DNA from: Castor canadensis
Taxonomy: Eukaryota; Chordata; Mammalia; Rodentia; Castoridae
DNA length: 64,000 nt
NCBI RefSeq assembly: GCF_047511655.1
Contig: NC_133405.1
Span: forward strand, 94,277,598 to 94,341,597
Direction of reading: 5' to 3'
Both the position numbers and the translations under genes were made by a program. Below are positions 34,201-45,420 of this stretch, piece after piece (position 1 is the first letter of the stretch; the number at the start of each line of letters is the position of its first letter). The notes under the pieces were generated by a model. The model saw nothing but the letters and a program-made list of their open reading frames with translations, ran no database searches and was not told the DNA's origin.

Positions 34201-35107
34201 TCATGGCTATAAACTTTCCGCTCAGGACTGCCTTTGCTGTGTCCCATAGGTTCCAGTAGGTTGTGTTTTCATTTTCATTGACTTCCAGGAACTTTTTAAT
34301 TTCCTCCTTTACTTCATCAATGACCCATTGTTCATTAAGCAATGAGTTATTCAGTTTCCAGCTGTTTGCATGTTTTTTGTCTTTACTTTTGTTGTTGAGT
34401 TCTAGTTTTATTGCACTGTGATCAGATAAAATGCATGGTATAATTTTGATTTTCGTATATTTGCTGAGGCTTGCTTTGTGCCCTAGGATATGATCTATTT
34501 TGGAGACGGTTCTGTGGGCTGCTGAGAAGAATGTATATTGTGTAGAAGATGGATGAAATGTTCTGTAGACATCAACTACGTCCATTTGATATATTGTATA
34601 TTTTAGATCTAGAATTTCTTTATTGATTTTTTGTTTGGATGACCTATCTATTGATGATAATGGGGTGTTAAAGTCTCCCACAACCACTGTGTTGGCGTTT
34701 ATATATGCTTTTAGGTCCTTCAAGGTATGTCTGATTAAATTGGGTGCGCTGACATTGGGTGCATATAGGTTAATAATTGTTATTTCCTTTTGGTCTATTT
34801 CCCCTTTTATTAGTATGGAATGTCCTTCTTTATCTCATTTGATCAATGTAGGTTTGAAGTCTACTTTGTCAGAGATAAGTATTGCTACTTCTGCCTGTTT
34901 TCGGAGGCCATTGGCTTGGCAAATCTTCTTCTAGCCTTGCATCCTAAGTCTATGCTTATTTCTGTCGGTGAGATCGGTCTCCTGTAAGCAACAAATTGTT
35001 GGATCTTCCTTTTTAATCCATTTTGTCAAACGGTGTCTTTTGATGGGTGAATTAAGTCCGTTAACATTAAGTGTTAGTACTGATAGATATGTGGTGATTC
35101 CTGTCAT
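31284..35107 (-). pseudogene. L1 ORF2 remnant, copy A (endonuclease-reverse transcriptase)
   Basis: ORF2p nicks target DNA and copies L1 RNA in the cytoplasmic/nuclear ribonucleoprotein. The start ATG is at 35,107 (MTGITTYLS-like) and the end at 31,284 (SLICGH). Recognisable parts are 'GDFNTPLS' and 'SDHSAIK' of the endonuclease, the RT core, and a C-terminal zinc knuckle whose His is replaced by Tyr (CX3CX7-Y). Disabling changes seen include in-frame stops near 34,933 (TGG to TAG), 34,837 (CGA to TGA), 33,319 (TCA to TGA), about 33,148, 32,716 (TGG to TAG) and about 32,571. Frameshifts in A-runs occur near 34,045 and 31,845. The 215-, 229-, 200- and 184-codon frames are pieces of it. Confidence 0.95.
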
Positions 35108-35156
35108 TTAGTTGTCTTAGTTGTTGAAGGTTTCATTGTGTGTACCTAAGTTGAGG

Positions 35157-36335
35157 TTACTCTCTACTTTCTTGCTTTTTCTTTACCTGTAGCTTGGTGC
35201 TGCCTGCCCTTTCATGGTTATGTTGGGTTTTACTTTCTTTGTGCAGAATCCCTTGGAGAATCTTTTGTAGTGGTGGCTTTGTGGTCACATATTGTTTTAG
35301 TTTCTGCTTATCATGGAAGACTTTTATTGCTCCATCTATTTTGAATGATAGTTTTGTTGGATAGAATACCCTGGGGTTGAATTTATTTTCTTTCAGTGCC
35401 CGGAAGATCTAACCCCATGTTCTTCTTGCTTTTAATGTTTCTGTTGAGAATTCTGCTGTGATTTTGATGGGTTTACCTTTGTATGTTATTTGTTTTTTCT
35501 CTTTTACTGCCTTCAATATTCTTTCCCTAGTTTCTGTACTTGTTTTAATGATGATATGCCGTGGGGTAGTTCTATTTTGATCTGGTCTGTTTGGTATCCT
35601 AGAGGCCTCTTGTATCTGTCTGCGAATAGATATCTCTAGATTTGGGAAATTTTCTGTTATTATTTTGTTGAATGTATTACACATTGCCTTTGCTTGCACC
35701 TCTTCTCCCTCTTCAATGCCCATGATTCTTAGGTTTGGTCTTTTGATGGAGGCAGTGAGTTCTCGCATTGAGTTGTTTAACTAACAGTTCTTCAGTTTTT
35801 CCTTTAATTACCATCTCATCTTCAAGTTCTTAGATTCAGTCTCCTGTTTGTTCTATTCTGCTGGATTGGCCTTCCATTTTGTTTTGAAATTCTGTTTTGT
35901 TCTTTTTTCTGAGGTTTTCCATATCCTGAATTCCTTCCTCTTAATGTTGTCTATTTTTGCCAAGTTCATTTATCTCTTTATTAATCATGTTCTTTGTTTC
36001 ACTTTGGTGTTTATACAGTGCTTCTATGGTTTCTTTTATTTCTTCCTGTGCTTTTTCAAATTCTCTATTTTTGTTGTCTTGGAATTTCTTGAGTGTCTCC
36101 TGTACATTTTGGTTGACCATATCCAGTATCATCTCTATAAAATTCTCATTGACTACCTGTAGTATTTCTTCTTTTAGATTGTTCTTGTGGGCTTCATTGG
36201 GTTCTTTGGCATAGTTTATCTTCATTTTTTTGGAGTCTGGACCTGAGTATCTGTTTTCTTCATTTCCCTCTGTTTCCTATACTAATGTTTTGCAGTGGGG
36301 AAACTGGTTTCCCTGTTTTTTTGTCTTCCCATCAT
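35157..36335 (-). pseudogene. L1 ORF1 remnant, copy A (RNA-binding chaperone)
   Basis: ORF1p coats L1 RNA. The likely start is the ATG at 36,335 (MMGRQK). A coiled-coil-rich N-terminal half (36,225-35,941: NLKEEILQ..., 'NQNVQETLKKFQDN') leads into the RRM and C-terminal domain ('RPNLRIMGIEEGEE', 'NRTTPRHIIIKT', 'KEKKQITYKGKPIKI'). It is broken by a frameshift near 35,950 and a stop at 35,409-35,411 (TAG) in the C-terminal domain, among others. It ends at the conserved R-E-stop at 35,157, about 50 bp before ORF2. Confidence 0.9.
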
Positions 36336-36941
36336 TGCCTTTGGTGTTGTTATTGTCCCCGTAGTGTGTGCAATTAAGTATTATCTAGCTTGTAATAATA
36401 ACAATGGTTATATTTAGAATGGAAGGGTGAAAGGAGATGGAAAGCAAAGAAGTTAAAGAAAAAGGGAAAAACAAATAAGCAAATAAGTAGAAAAAATACA
36501 AACAACAAGAAAAGTTTCAAAGATATAAACAGGGAGAGATAGTGTACTAATCAACTGTAAGCTCAACAGGCATTAGAGGCACAGACAGAGGATTTAAAAT
36601 GAAAAATAAAAATTAAAATTAAAAATTAAAAACTTAAAAAAATATATTAAAATAATCTGCATGTTCAAATGCAATAGTTTCAGTTTTAATAATTTTGGTG
36701 TTCATCCCTCAGCCTCTAATCCTGGAGATGGTGCCTCAGATGTTGTTCTGTAGTTGTCTCATCAAAGGGGAAACATAAAACAGAATAAAACTGCACAAAA
36801 CAAAACAAAAAACCCACAAAGTGTCCCAAGTTCAAATGCAATACAGTTTCAGTACATTTTTCAGCATGGAGGTGTAGTTCAGTTGTTTTCTCATCAAAGA
36901 TAGGGAGAGAGAAAAAAAAGAGTCTGGAGACACATCTGTGA

Positions 36942-37819
36942 ATGGCTATCTGCAGCTGTGGTTCGCCTGCCCGCTGCTGTCAGCCTGCTGTTGTTGGAGG
37001 CTTTATTTATGCAGATCTCAGGGGTGAGCTTAACACTCACCTAGCCCCTCAGGCTTTGTTTACTCAGAGTTCTCCTGGGCGCGATGCCACTGCTACAAGC
37101 TTTCCCCTTTCCAAGCACACTGGGGGAGGTGACACTGCACCCACGTTGTCAGGCCGGCGTGGTTATTTACAGTTCACATGGGAAGTGGGTCTTCCCCCCT
37201 CTCCTGTGGAGTTTTTCTCCCACTGCCACTTTTACAAGCTTTCCTGCTCCTGGTTACTGGGCATGTGCCGCTGCTCCAGCCTTCTCCAGCCAGGATGTGA
37301 GGGATTTCCCCTCCCCCCTCTTCAGTGCTCAGGGTGCCCCACCCTCTATTCTACATTTTTTTGTTGTTATTGCTTATTATTCAGTTTCTCTTTTTGCCCT
37401 GGGTGGGGGTCGGTCTTTCCAGGGGGCTATGCTGATCTGGCCCAGGGTTGTCTGTGGAAGTACTGCGTCCAGGTTAGTTCACCTTGTGGTCCGCATATTC
37501 CCAAGCCGTCTGGGCGCTGGCATCTGGTGGTGGCACGGGAGCCCTCCTGGTTTCTCCATTTAACGTGAAGTGGAGATGCTATGCGCAGGCTGGAGGTGTG
37601 GAGGAGTCAAAGTTTTGCGTCTTCTCGGTGGTTTTTCCTGTAAGGTGTATCTCCAGTGTCTCTCCAAGATTTTACTTTAGGAGACATGCTTTCTGCTTCC
37701 TCCCTTCAGCTGCCATCTTGGAATCCTCGGGAATTGAATTATTAAAGAGAATGACCACTGCTTTTTTTTTTAAAGACACCCTTTCTCTCCCACAGTTGTG
37801 TCTGGGTGTTAAACACTAA
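36942..37819 (+). other. Antisense frames in the 5'UTR of L1 copy A
   Basis: Three overlapping plus-strand frames (36,942-37,568; 37,084-37,563; 37,484-37,819) translate antisense to the 5'UTR. Their pieces match, in order, the single 322-codon antisense frame of L1 copy B: 'CCQPAV', 'LQAFPFPSTLG', 'GKWVFPPLLWSF', 'SQAVWA', 'AAILES'. In copy A they are spread over all three frames, so no continuous product is possible. The last one runs through the L1 5' end into flanking DNA. Confidence 0.6.
37709..37720 (-). promoter_or_regulatory. YY1-like site at the 5' end of L1 copy A
   Basis: Minus strand caagatggcagc, beginning 9 bp inside the element. It differs from the YY1 consensus (aagatggcggc) at one position. 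A YY1 site at the extreme 5' end is established for human L1, where it fixes the transcription start. Its role here is inferred. Confidence 0.55.
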
Positions 37820-38253
37820 TCTATTATGAATAAAAGAAATCTACATTCTGATATTTTGGTAAGCAACCAGACTACAACCCTCAAAGACATCAGGTCACAG
37901 GCTTTATTTTGTGCAAATTATATTCTAGCCTTCTTTCATGCAGTCTCAGAAGTCAGCAGTAAATGGAAAGATTGAGATCTATCAAGGAAACAAGGAAGGT
38001 TTTTCTCCCATTGGCTTGCTCTTTTCTCTCACATCACAACATGTCCATCATATCTTGCCCATTATTCAGTTTCTCAGCTGCCCAGTGCTTGTATCTGAAC
38101 TCCAGCACAGGGTTCCCTGCAAGACCTCATTGCTAATGGTAATAGTTAAAGAAGGAAAACATTGGGGTTTGCAGGTCTAACATTGACAGATTGAACATAC
38201 TCTTAACTATTGACACTCATTGGGATGTATAATCATTAAGAATGGAGACTGAA
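37741..38253. other. Unique spacer between the two L1 5' ends
   Basis: About 510 bp of non-repetitive, AT-leaning sequence separating two divergently oriented L1 promoters. No gene is recognised. The antisense frames of both L1s end within it or close to its edges (37,819 and 38,207). Confidence 0.6.
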
Positions 38254-38260
38254 GGGATTC

Positions 38261-38272
38261 CAAGATGGCGGC
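38261..38272 (+). promoter_or_regulatory. YY1-like site at the 5' end of L1 copy B
   Basis: caagatggcggc, a perfect match to the YY1 core, beginning 8 bp inside the element. The position matches that of the functional YY1 site in human L1. Sense transcription from this copy is therefore plausible but unproven. Confidence 0.65.
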
Positions 38273-38748
38273 CAGAGGGAGAAAGCAGAAAGCGAGCCTC
38301 CTATAGTGAAATCTTGGAGAGCCACTGGAGACACACTTTGCAGGCATAATCACTGAAAAGAGGCATAACTTTGACCCCTCCACACCTCCAGCCGGCGCAG
38401 AGCATCTCCACGTCACGTTAAACAGAGAAACCAGGAGGGTCCCCGGGCCGCCAGTCGCCGGCGCCCACACGGCTTGGGAAGACGTGGACCAGGTGAGCTT
38501 CACGGTACCGCGGTACTCCCACAGACAAGCCTGGGCCAGAGCAGCATAGCCCCCTGGACAGGCTGACATCCACGCGGGGAAAAAAAAAAAGAGAAACTGA
38601 GTAATAAGCAATAAGAGCAATAAAGACACACAGGAAAGAGGGTGGGGCGCACTGAGTGCCGAAGATTGGGGGAAGGGAACCCTTCCGGGGAATGTAAATA
38701 AACAAGCCGGCCTGGCAGGAGAGCCTCTGGCGGGAGCGGGGGCGCGCG

Positions 38749-38990
38749 CCCAGCAACCAGGAGCGGGAAAGCTTGTGAGAGTGGCGGAGGGAGGAAAACT
38801 CCACAGGAGAGGAGGGAAGACCCACTTCCCATGTGAACTGTAAACAAACATGGCAGCTGGCAGGAGCAGCAGCACCCCCCAGTAATCAGGAGCAGGAAAG
38901 CTTGTGAAAGTGGTGGTGGGAGGAAAACTGCACAGGAGAGGGGGGAAGACCCACCTCCCACATGAACTGTAAATAAACACGCAGGCCTGA
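38749..38990 (+). repeat. 129-bp tandem duplication in the L1 copy B 5'UTR
   Basis: Unit 1 (from about 38,749; 'ccaggagcgggaaagcttgt') and unit 2 (from about 38,878; 'caggagcaggaaagcttgtg') are offset by 129 bp. Each ends in a block like 'catgtgaactgtaaacaaac'. A partial earlier relative (aatgtaaataaacaagccgg) is at 38,690. Copy A has the unit once. Repeated 5'UTR monomers are known in mouse L1 and can multiply promoter elements. Confidence 0.8.
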
Positions 38991-39895
38991 CAACACGGGT
39001 GCAGTGTCACTTTTCCCAGTGTGCTTGGAAAGGGGAAAGCCTGTAGCAGAGGCTCACGCACAGGAGAAATCTGAGCAAACAAAGCCTGCAGGGCCAGGTG
39101 AGTGCTAAGCTGACCCCTGAGATCTAAATAAATAATGCCTCCAGCAACAGCAGGCTGACAGCAGTGGGCAGGCAAGCCACAGCTGCAGATACCATTCTCA
39201 CAACTGTCTCCAGACTCTTTTTTTTCTTTGTCTCCCTACCTTTGATGAGAGAACAACCAAATTACACCTGCAAGCTGAAAAACTTACGGAAACTGTATTG
39301 CATTTGAACTTGGGACACTTGGTGGGTTTTTTTTTTTTGTGCATGTGTGTGTAGTTTTGTACTACTTTATGCGTCCCCTTTGATGAGACAACTACAGAAC
39401 AACATCTGAGGCACCATCTCCAGGATTGGAGACTGAGACAGACACCCAAATTATTAAGAGTGAAACTTCATTGCATTTGAACTTGGACGTTTTTTGGTTT
39501 TTTGGCTTTTTGGGTTTTTTTTAATTTTCTATTTTTTTCATTTTATTTTAATACATTTTTATATATAGATTTTTCTTTCAATTACTTATTTTTTATTTTT
39601 TATTCTTATCTTTATTTTTTTACTTTTGATTTTCAATCCTCTGTCTCTCTAATGTCTGTTCAGCTTACTCTCGATTAGTACACTAAAGCTCCCTGTTTAT
39701 ACCTTTGAAACCTTCTTGTCTGATACCTTGTTCTGTTTTCTCCTTCCAGTCTGTGTATTTGTTTTTCCCATTTCTTTAACTTCTTGCTTTCCATCTCAGC
39801 TCACCCTTCCATTCTAAATATTACCATTGTTATTATTACAAGCTAGAAAATACTTAATTGCACACAGTACAGGGACAGTAACAAAACCAAAGACA

Positions 39896-41097
39896 ATGAC
39901 GGGAAGACAGAAAAAACAGGGAAACCAGTTTCCCCACAGCAAAAAATTAGTACAGGAACCAGAGGGGAATGAAGAAAACAGGGACTCAGATCCAGACTCC
40001 AACAAAATGAATATAAACCATGCCAAAGGACCCAATGAAGCCCACAAGAATAATTTAAAAGAAGACATACCACAAGTACTCAATGAGAATTTTATACAGA
40101 TGATACTGGATAGGGTCAACCAAAATGTACAGGAGACACTCAAGAAATTCCAAGACAACAAAAATAGAGAATTGGAAAAAGCAAAAGAAGAAATAAAGGA
40201 AACCATAGAAGCACTGTATAAACACCAAAGTGAAAGAGAAAACACAATGAACAAAGAGATATATGAACTCAGGACAAAAAAAGACAACATTACAGAGAAA
40301 TCCAGCCAGGATATGGAAAACCTCAGAAAAAAGAACGAAACAGAACTGCAAAACAAAACAGAAGGCCAATCCAGCAGAATAGAACAAACAGAAGACAGAA
40401 TCTCAGAACTTGAAGATGAAATGGTAAATAAAGGAAAAACTGAAGAACTATTAATTAAACAACCCAAGACCTGTGAAAAGAAAATGCAAGAACTCACCAA
40501 CTCCATCAAAAGACCAAACTTGAGAATCATGGGCATCGAAGAAGGAGAAGTGGTGCAAGCGAAGGGTATGCGTAATATATTTAACAAAATAATAATGGAA
40601 AATTTCCCAAATCTAGAGAAAGATATTCCCATACAGATGCAAGAGGCCTCCAGGACACCAAATAGACCAGATCAAAATAGAACTACCCCACGACATATCA
40701 TCATTAAAACAACAAGTTCAGAAACTAAGGAAAGAATATTGAGGCTGTAAGAGAGAAAAAACAAATAACATACAAAGGTAAACCCATCAAAATCAGAGCA
40801 GACCTCTCAACAAAAACATTAAAAGCAAGAAGAGTGTGGGGTGAGATCTTCCAGGCACTGAATGAAAATAACTTCAACCCTCGGATACTCTACCCAGCAA
40901 AACTATCATTAAAAATAGATGGAGCAACAAAAGTCTTCCATGATAAGCAGAAACTAAAACAATATGTGACCACAAAGCCACCACTACAAAGGATTCCTCA
41001 AGGGATTCTACACTTAGAAAGTGAAACCCAACTTAACCATGAAAAGGCAGGCAGCACCAAACCACAGGCAAAGAATAAGCAAGACAGTAGAGAGTAA
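39896..41097 (+). pseudogene. L1 ORF1, copy B (RNA-binding chaperone), one frameshift
   Basis: ORF1p binds L1 RNA and acts as a chaperone in the L1 ribonucleoprotein. The start chosen is ATG at 39,896 (MTGRQKKQ), which aligns with copy A; the upstream ATG at 39,827 is in the leader. A long coiled coil spans about residues 50-190 ('NQNVQETLKKFQDNKN', 'MENLRKKNETELQNKTEG', 'DRISELEDEMV'). The RRM follows ('RPNLRIMGIEEGEVVQ') and then the C-terminal domain ('TPRHIIIKT', 'KLSLKIDGATKVFHDKQK'). A 1-base deletion close to 40,742 shifts the frame inside the C-terminal part, which resumes in another frame to the conserved stop at 41,097. About 400 residues would be expected. Confidence 0.92.
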
Positions 41098-41147
41098 CCT
41101 CAACTTAGGTACACACAATCAAACCTTCAAACAACTAAGACAACCAA

Positions 41148-44100
41148 ATGACAGGAATCACCACATACCTATCAGTACTAACACTTAATGTTAACGGACA
41201 TAATTCACCCATCAAAAGGCACCGCTTGACGAAATGGATTAAAAAGGAAGATCCAACAATTTGTTGCTTACAGGAGACCCATCTCACAGACAGAAATAAG
41301 CATAGGCTTAGGATGCAAGGCTGGAAGATGATTTACCAAGCCAATGGCCCCTGAAATCAGGCAGGAATAACAATATTTATCTCTGACAAAGTAGACTTCA
41401 AACCTACATTGATCAAACGAGATAAAGAAGGACATTCCATACTAATAAAAGGGGAAACAGACCAAAAGGAAATAATAATTATCAACCTCTATGCACCCAG
41501 TGTCAATGCACCCAATTTCATCAAACATACCCTGAAAGACCTAAAAGCATATATAATGCCAACACAGTGGTTGTGGGAGACTTTAACACCCCATTATCAT
41601 CAATAGAATTGTCATCCAAACAAAAAATCAATAAAGAAATCCAAGATCTAAAATATGCAATAAATCAAATGGACCTACTTGATGTCTACAGAACATTTCA
41701 TCCAACTTCTACACAATATACATTCTTCTCAGCAGCCCACGGAACCTTCTCCAAAATAGATCATATCCTAGGGCACAAAGCAAGTCTCAACAAATATAAG
41801 AAAATAGAAATTATACCGTGCATACTATCTGATCACAATGCAGTAAAAGTAGAACTCAACAACAAAAGTAAAGACAAAAAACATGCAAACAGCTGGAAAC
41901 TAAATAACTCATTACTTAATGAAGAATGGATCATTGATGAAATAAAAGAGGAAATTAAAAAGTTCCTGGAAGTCAATGAAAATGAAAACACAACATACTG
42001 GAACCTATGGGACACAGCTAAGGCAGTCCTGAGAGGAAAGTTTATAGCCATGAGTGCATATATTAAAAAGACTGAAAGATCACAAATCAATCACCTAATA
42101 ATACATCTCAAACTCCTAGAAAAACAAGAACAAGCAAATCCCAAAACAAATAGGAGAGAAATAATAAAAATAAGAGCTGAAATCAATGAAATAGAAACCA
42201 AAAAAACCATACAAAGAATTAATGAAACAAAAAGTTGGTTCTTTGAAAAAATAAACAAGACCTACAGACCCCTGGCAAACCTGACTAAAATGAGGAGAGA
42301 AAAAACCCAAATTAGTAGAATCAGCAATGCAAAAGGGGAGATAACAACAAACACCATGGAAGTCCAGGAAATCATCAGAGACTACTTTGAGAACCTATAT
42401 TCAAATAAATTTGAAAATCTTAAAGAAATGGACAGATTTCTAGATACATATGACCAAGAGGAAAAACTGAACCAAGAGGAAATTAATCACCTGAATAGAT
42501 CTATAACACAAAATGAAATTGAAGCAGCAATCAAGAGTCTCCCCAAAAAGAAAAGTCCAGAACCTGATGGATTCTCTGCGGAATTCTATCAGACCTTTAA
42601 GGAAGAACTGATACCAACTCTCCTTAAACTGTTCCACAAAATAGAAAGGGAAGGAAAATTGCCAAACACATTTTATGAAGCCAGTATTACACTTATCCCA
42701 AAATCAGGCAAAGACACCTCCAAAAAGGAGAACTATAGGCCAATCTCCTTAATGAACATGGACACAAAAATCCTCAACAAAATAATGGCAAACCGAATTC
42801 AACAACACATCAAAAAGATTATTCACCACGACCAAGTAGGCTTCATCCCAGGGTTGCAGGGGTGGTTCAACATACGAAAATCAATCAACGTAATAAATCA
42901 CATTAACAGAAGCAAAGACAAAAACCACTTGATCATCTCAATAGATGCAGAGAAAGCATTTGAAAAGATCCAACACCATTTCATGATAAAAGCTCTAAGA
43001 AAACTAAGAATAGAAGGAAAGTACCTCAACATTATAAAAACTATATATGACAAACCTACAGCCAGCATTATACTTAACGGAGGAAACCTGAAACCATTCC
43101 CTCGAAAATCAGGAACCAGACAAGGATGCCCATAATCTCCACTCCTATTCAACATAGTACTGGAATTCCTAGCCAGAGCAATTAGGCAAGAAGAAGGAAT
43201 AAAAGGAATACAAATAGGTAAAGAAACTGTCAAAATATCCCTATTTGCAGACGACATGATCCTATACCTTAACGACCCAAAAAACTCTACTCAGAAGCTT
43301 CTAGACATCATCAATAGCTATAGCAAGGTAGCAGGATATAAAATCAACATAGAAAAATCATTAGCATTTCTACACACTAACAATGAGCAAATTGAAAAAG
43401 AATGTATGAAAACAATTCCATTTGCAATAGCCTCAAAAAAAATCAAATACCTAGGTGTAAACCTAACAAAAGATGTGAAAGACCTCTACAAGGAAAACTA
43501 TACACTTCTGAAGAAAGAGATTGAGAAAGACTATAGAAAGTGGAGAGATCTCCCATGCTCATGGATTGGTAGAATCAACATAGTAAAAATGTCTATACTC
43601 CCAAAAGTAATCTACATGTTTATTGCAATTCCCACCAAAATTCCAATGGCATTCATTAAAGAGATTGAAAAATCTACTGTTAAATTTATATGGAAACACA
43701 GGAAGCCACGAATAGCCAAGGCAATACTCAGTCAAAAGAACAATGCAGGAGGTATCACAATACCTGACTTCAAACTATATCACACAGCAATAACAAGAAA
43801 AACAGCATGGTACTGGCACAAAAACAGACATGAAGACCAGTGGAACAGAATAGAGGACCCAGATATGAAGCCACACAACTATAACCAACTTGTCTTTGAC
43901 AAAGGAGCTAAAAATATACGATGGAGAAATAGCAGCCTCTTCAACAAAAACTGCTGGGAAAACTGGTTAGCAGTCTGCAAAAAACTGAAACTAGATCCAT
44001 GTATATCACCCTATACCAATATTAACTCAAAATGGATCAAGGATCTTAATATCAGACCACAAACTCTAAAGTTGATACAGGAAAGAGTAGGAAATACTCT

Positions 44101-44974
44101 GGAATTAGTAGGTATAGGTAAGAACTTTCTCAACGAAACCCCAGCAGCACAGTGACTAAGAGATAGCATAGACAAATGGGACCTCATAAAACTAAAAAGC
44201 TTCTGTTCATCAAAAGAAATGGTCTCTAAACTGAAGAGAACACCCACAGAGTGGGAGAAAATATTTGCCAGCTATACATCAAACAAAGGACTGATAACCA
44301 GAATATATAGGGAACTTAAAAAACTAAATTCTCCCCAAATTAATGAACCAATAAAGAAATGGGCAAGTGAACTAAACAGAACTTTCTCAAAAGAAGAAAT
44401 TCAAATGGCCAAAAAACACATGAAAAAATGCTCACCATTTTTAGCAATAAAGGAAATCCAAATCAAAACCACACTAAGATTCCACCTCACCCCTGTTACA
44501 ATAGCCATCATCAGCAACACCACCAACAACAGGTGTTGGCGAGGATGCGGGGAAAAAGGAACCCTCTTACACTGTTGGTGGGAATGTAAACTAGTACAAC
44601 CACTCTGGAAAAAAATTTGGAGGCTACTTAAAAAGCTAGACATTGATCTACCATTTGATCCAGTAATACCACTCTTGGGGATGTACCCAAAACACCGTGA
44701 CACAGGTTACTCCAAAGGCACCTGCACACCCATGTTTACTGCGGCACTATTCACAATAGCCAAGTTATGGAAACAGCCAAGATGCCCCACCACTGACGAA
44801 TGGATTAAGAAAATGTGGTATCTATACACAATGGAATTTTATGCAGCCATAAAGAAGAATGAAATATTATCATTCGCTAGTAAATGGATAGAATTGGAGA
44901 ACATCATTCTGAGTGAGGTTAGCCTGGCCCAAAAGACCAAAAATCGTATGTTCTCCCTCATATGTGGACATTAG
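41148..44974 (+). pseudogene. L1 ORF2, copy B (endonuclease-reverse transcriptase), four disabling changes
   Basis: ORF2p provides endonuclease and reverse transcriptase for target-primed insertion. Start MTGITTYLS at 41,148, 50 bp after ORF1. Endonuclease landmarks: 'LNVNGHNS', 'CCLQETHL', 'GDFNTPLS', 'LSDHNAVK'. RT: '[20 protein letters not shown]', 'GFIPG', 'SIDAEKAFE' and the catalytic FADD at 43,244-43,255. The C-terminal knuckle CX3CX7HX4C is intact ('[18 protein letters not shown]'). Disabled by TGA at 41,352-41,354 (likely CpG decay of an Arg codon), a 1-base deletion near 41,556, TAA at 43,133-43,135 just after 'TRQGCP', and TGA at 44,153-44,155. All other segments stay open, including 522 codons in a row, so decay is recent. 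Expected length is about 1,275 residues. Confidence 0.95.
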
Positions 44975-45341
44975 ATCAAGGGCAAACACAACAAGGAGAT
45001 TGGACTTTGAGCACATGATAAAAGCTTTAGCACACAACGGAGGGGTGAAGATAGGTAAGACACCTGAAAAATTAGTTAGCATTTGTTGCCCTTAATGCAG
45101 AGAAACTAAAGCAGATATCTTAAAAGCAACTGAGGCCAATAGGAAAAGGGGACCAGGAACTAGAGAAAAGGTGAGATCAAAAAGAATTAACCTAGAAGGT
45201 AACATACACGCACAGGAAATTACTGTGAGTCAACTCCCTGTATAGCTATCCTTATCTCAACCAGCAAAAACCCTTGTTCCTTCCTATTATTGTTTATACT
45301 CTCTCTACAACAAAATTAGAAATAAGGGCAAAATAGTGTCT

Positions 45342-45420
45342 GCTGGGTATTGAGGGGGTAAGGGGGAGAGGGAGGGGGCGGAGTGGGTGGTAAGGGAGGG
45401 GGTGGGGGCAGGGTGGAGAA
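45342..45420 (+). repeat. G-rich polypurine tract in the L1 copy B 3'UTR
   Basis: Many G3-G5 runs (agggggagagggaggggg, 'aagggagggggtgggggcag'), able on paper to form G-quadruplexes. Matching tracts occur in the other L1 3' ends (19,690; complement at 52,155). Confidence 0.75.

Larger units (their letters stand above)
30799..37728 (-). mobile_element. Full-length L1, copy A (degraded)
   Basis: Reading the minus strand: the 5' end begins gaggattccaagatggcagc at 37,728, followed by a 5'UTR to about 36,336, ORF1, ORF2, a 3'UTR with a G-rich tract, and an A-tail at 30,801. A perfect 12-bp target-site duplication, gggaattgaatt, flanks it (30,787-30,798 and 37,729-37,740). That shows a single intact retrotransposition event retaining the complete 5' end. 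Both ORFs are heavily broken, so the copy is dead. It belongs to the same family as copy B at 38,254-45,462. Confidence 0.95.
38207..39175 (-). other. Long antisense open frame across the L1 copy B 5'UTR (322 codons)
   Basis: A minus-strand frame uninterrupted from 39,175 to 38,207. It begins 'MPAHCCQPAVAGGIIYLD', passes twice through a 43-codon unit ('GRWVFPPLLCSFPPTTT' / 'GKWVFPPLLWSFPPSAT'), contains a hydrophobic segment ('SLLLLLLITQFLFFFF') that could span a membrane, then 'LAFCFLPLAAILES' at the L1 5' end. It finishes with 15 codons in non-L1 flanking DNA. Position and direction recall the antisense ORF0 of primate L1s, with no sequence relation known to me. The frame is GC-rich, where stops are rare by chance, and the homologous region in copy A is frameshifted, so protein-level function is doubtful. 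Confidence 0.45.

Noticed and set aside
38207-39175. Interpretation of the antisense 322-codon frame as a host gene
   Set aside because: All but the last 15 codons lie within an L1 5'UTR, so it is at best an L1-derived frame, not an independent host gene.
39814-40632. 272-codon minus-strand frame
   Set aside because: It lies exactly opposite L1 ORF1, whose coiled-coil codons rarely give stops on the reverse strand. It is a shadow.
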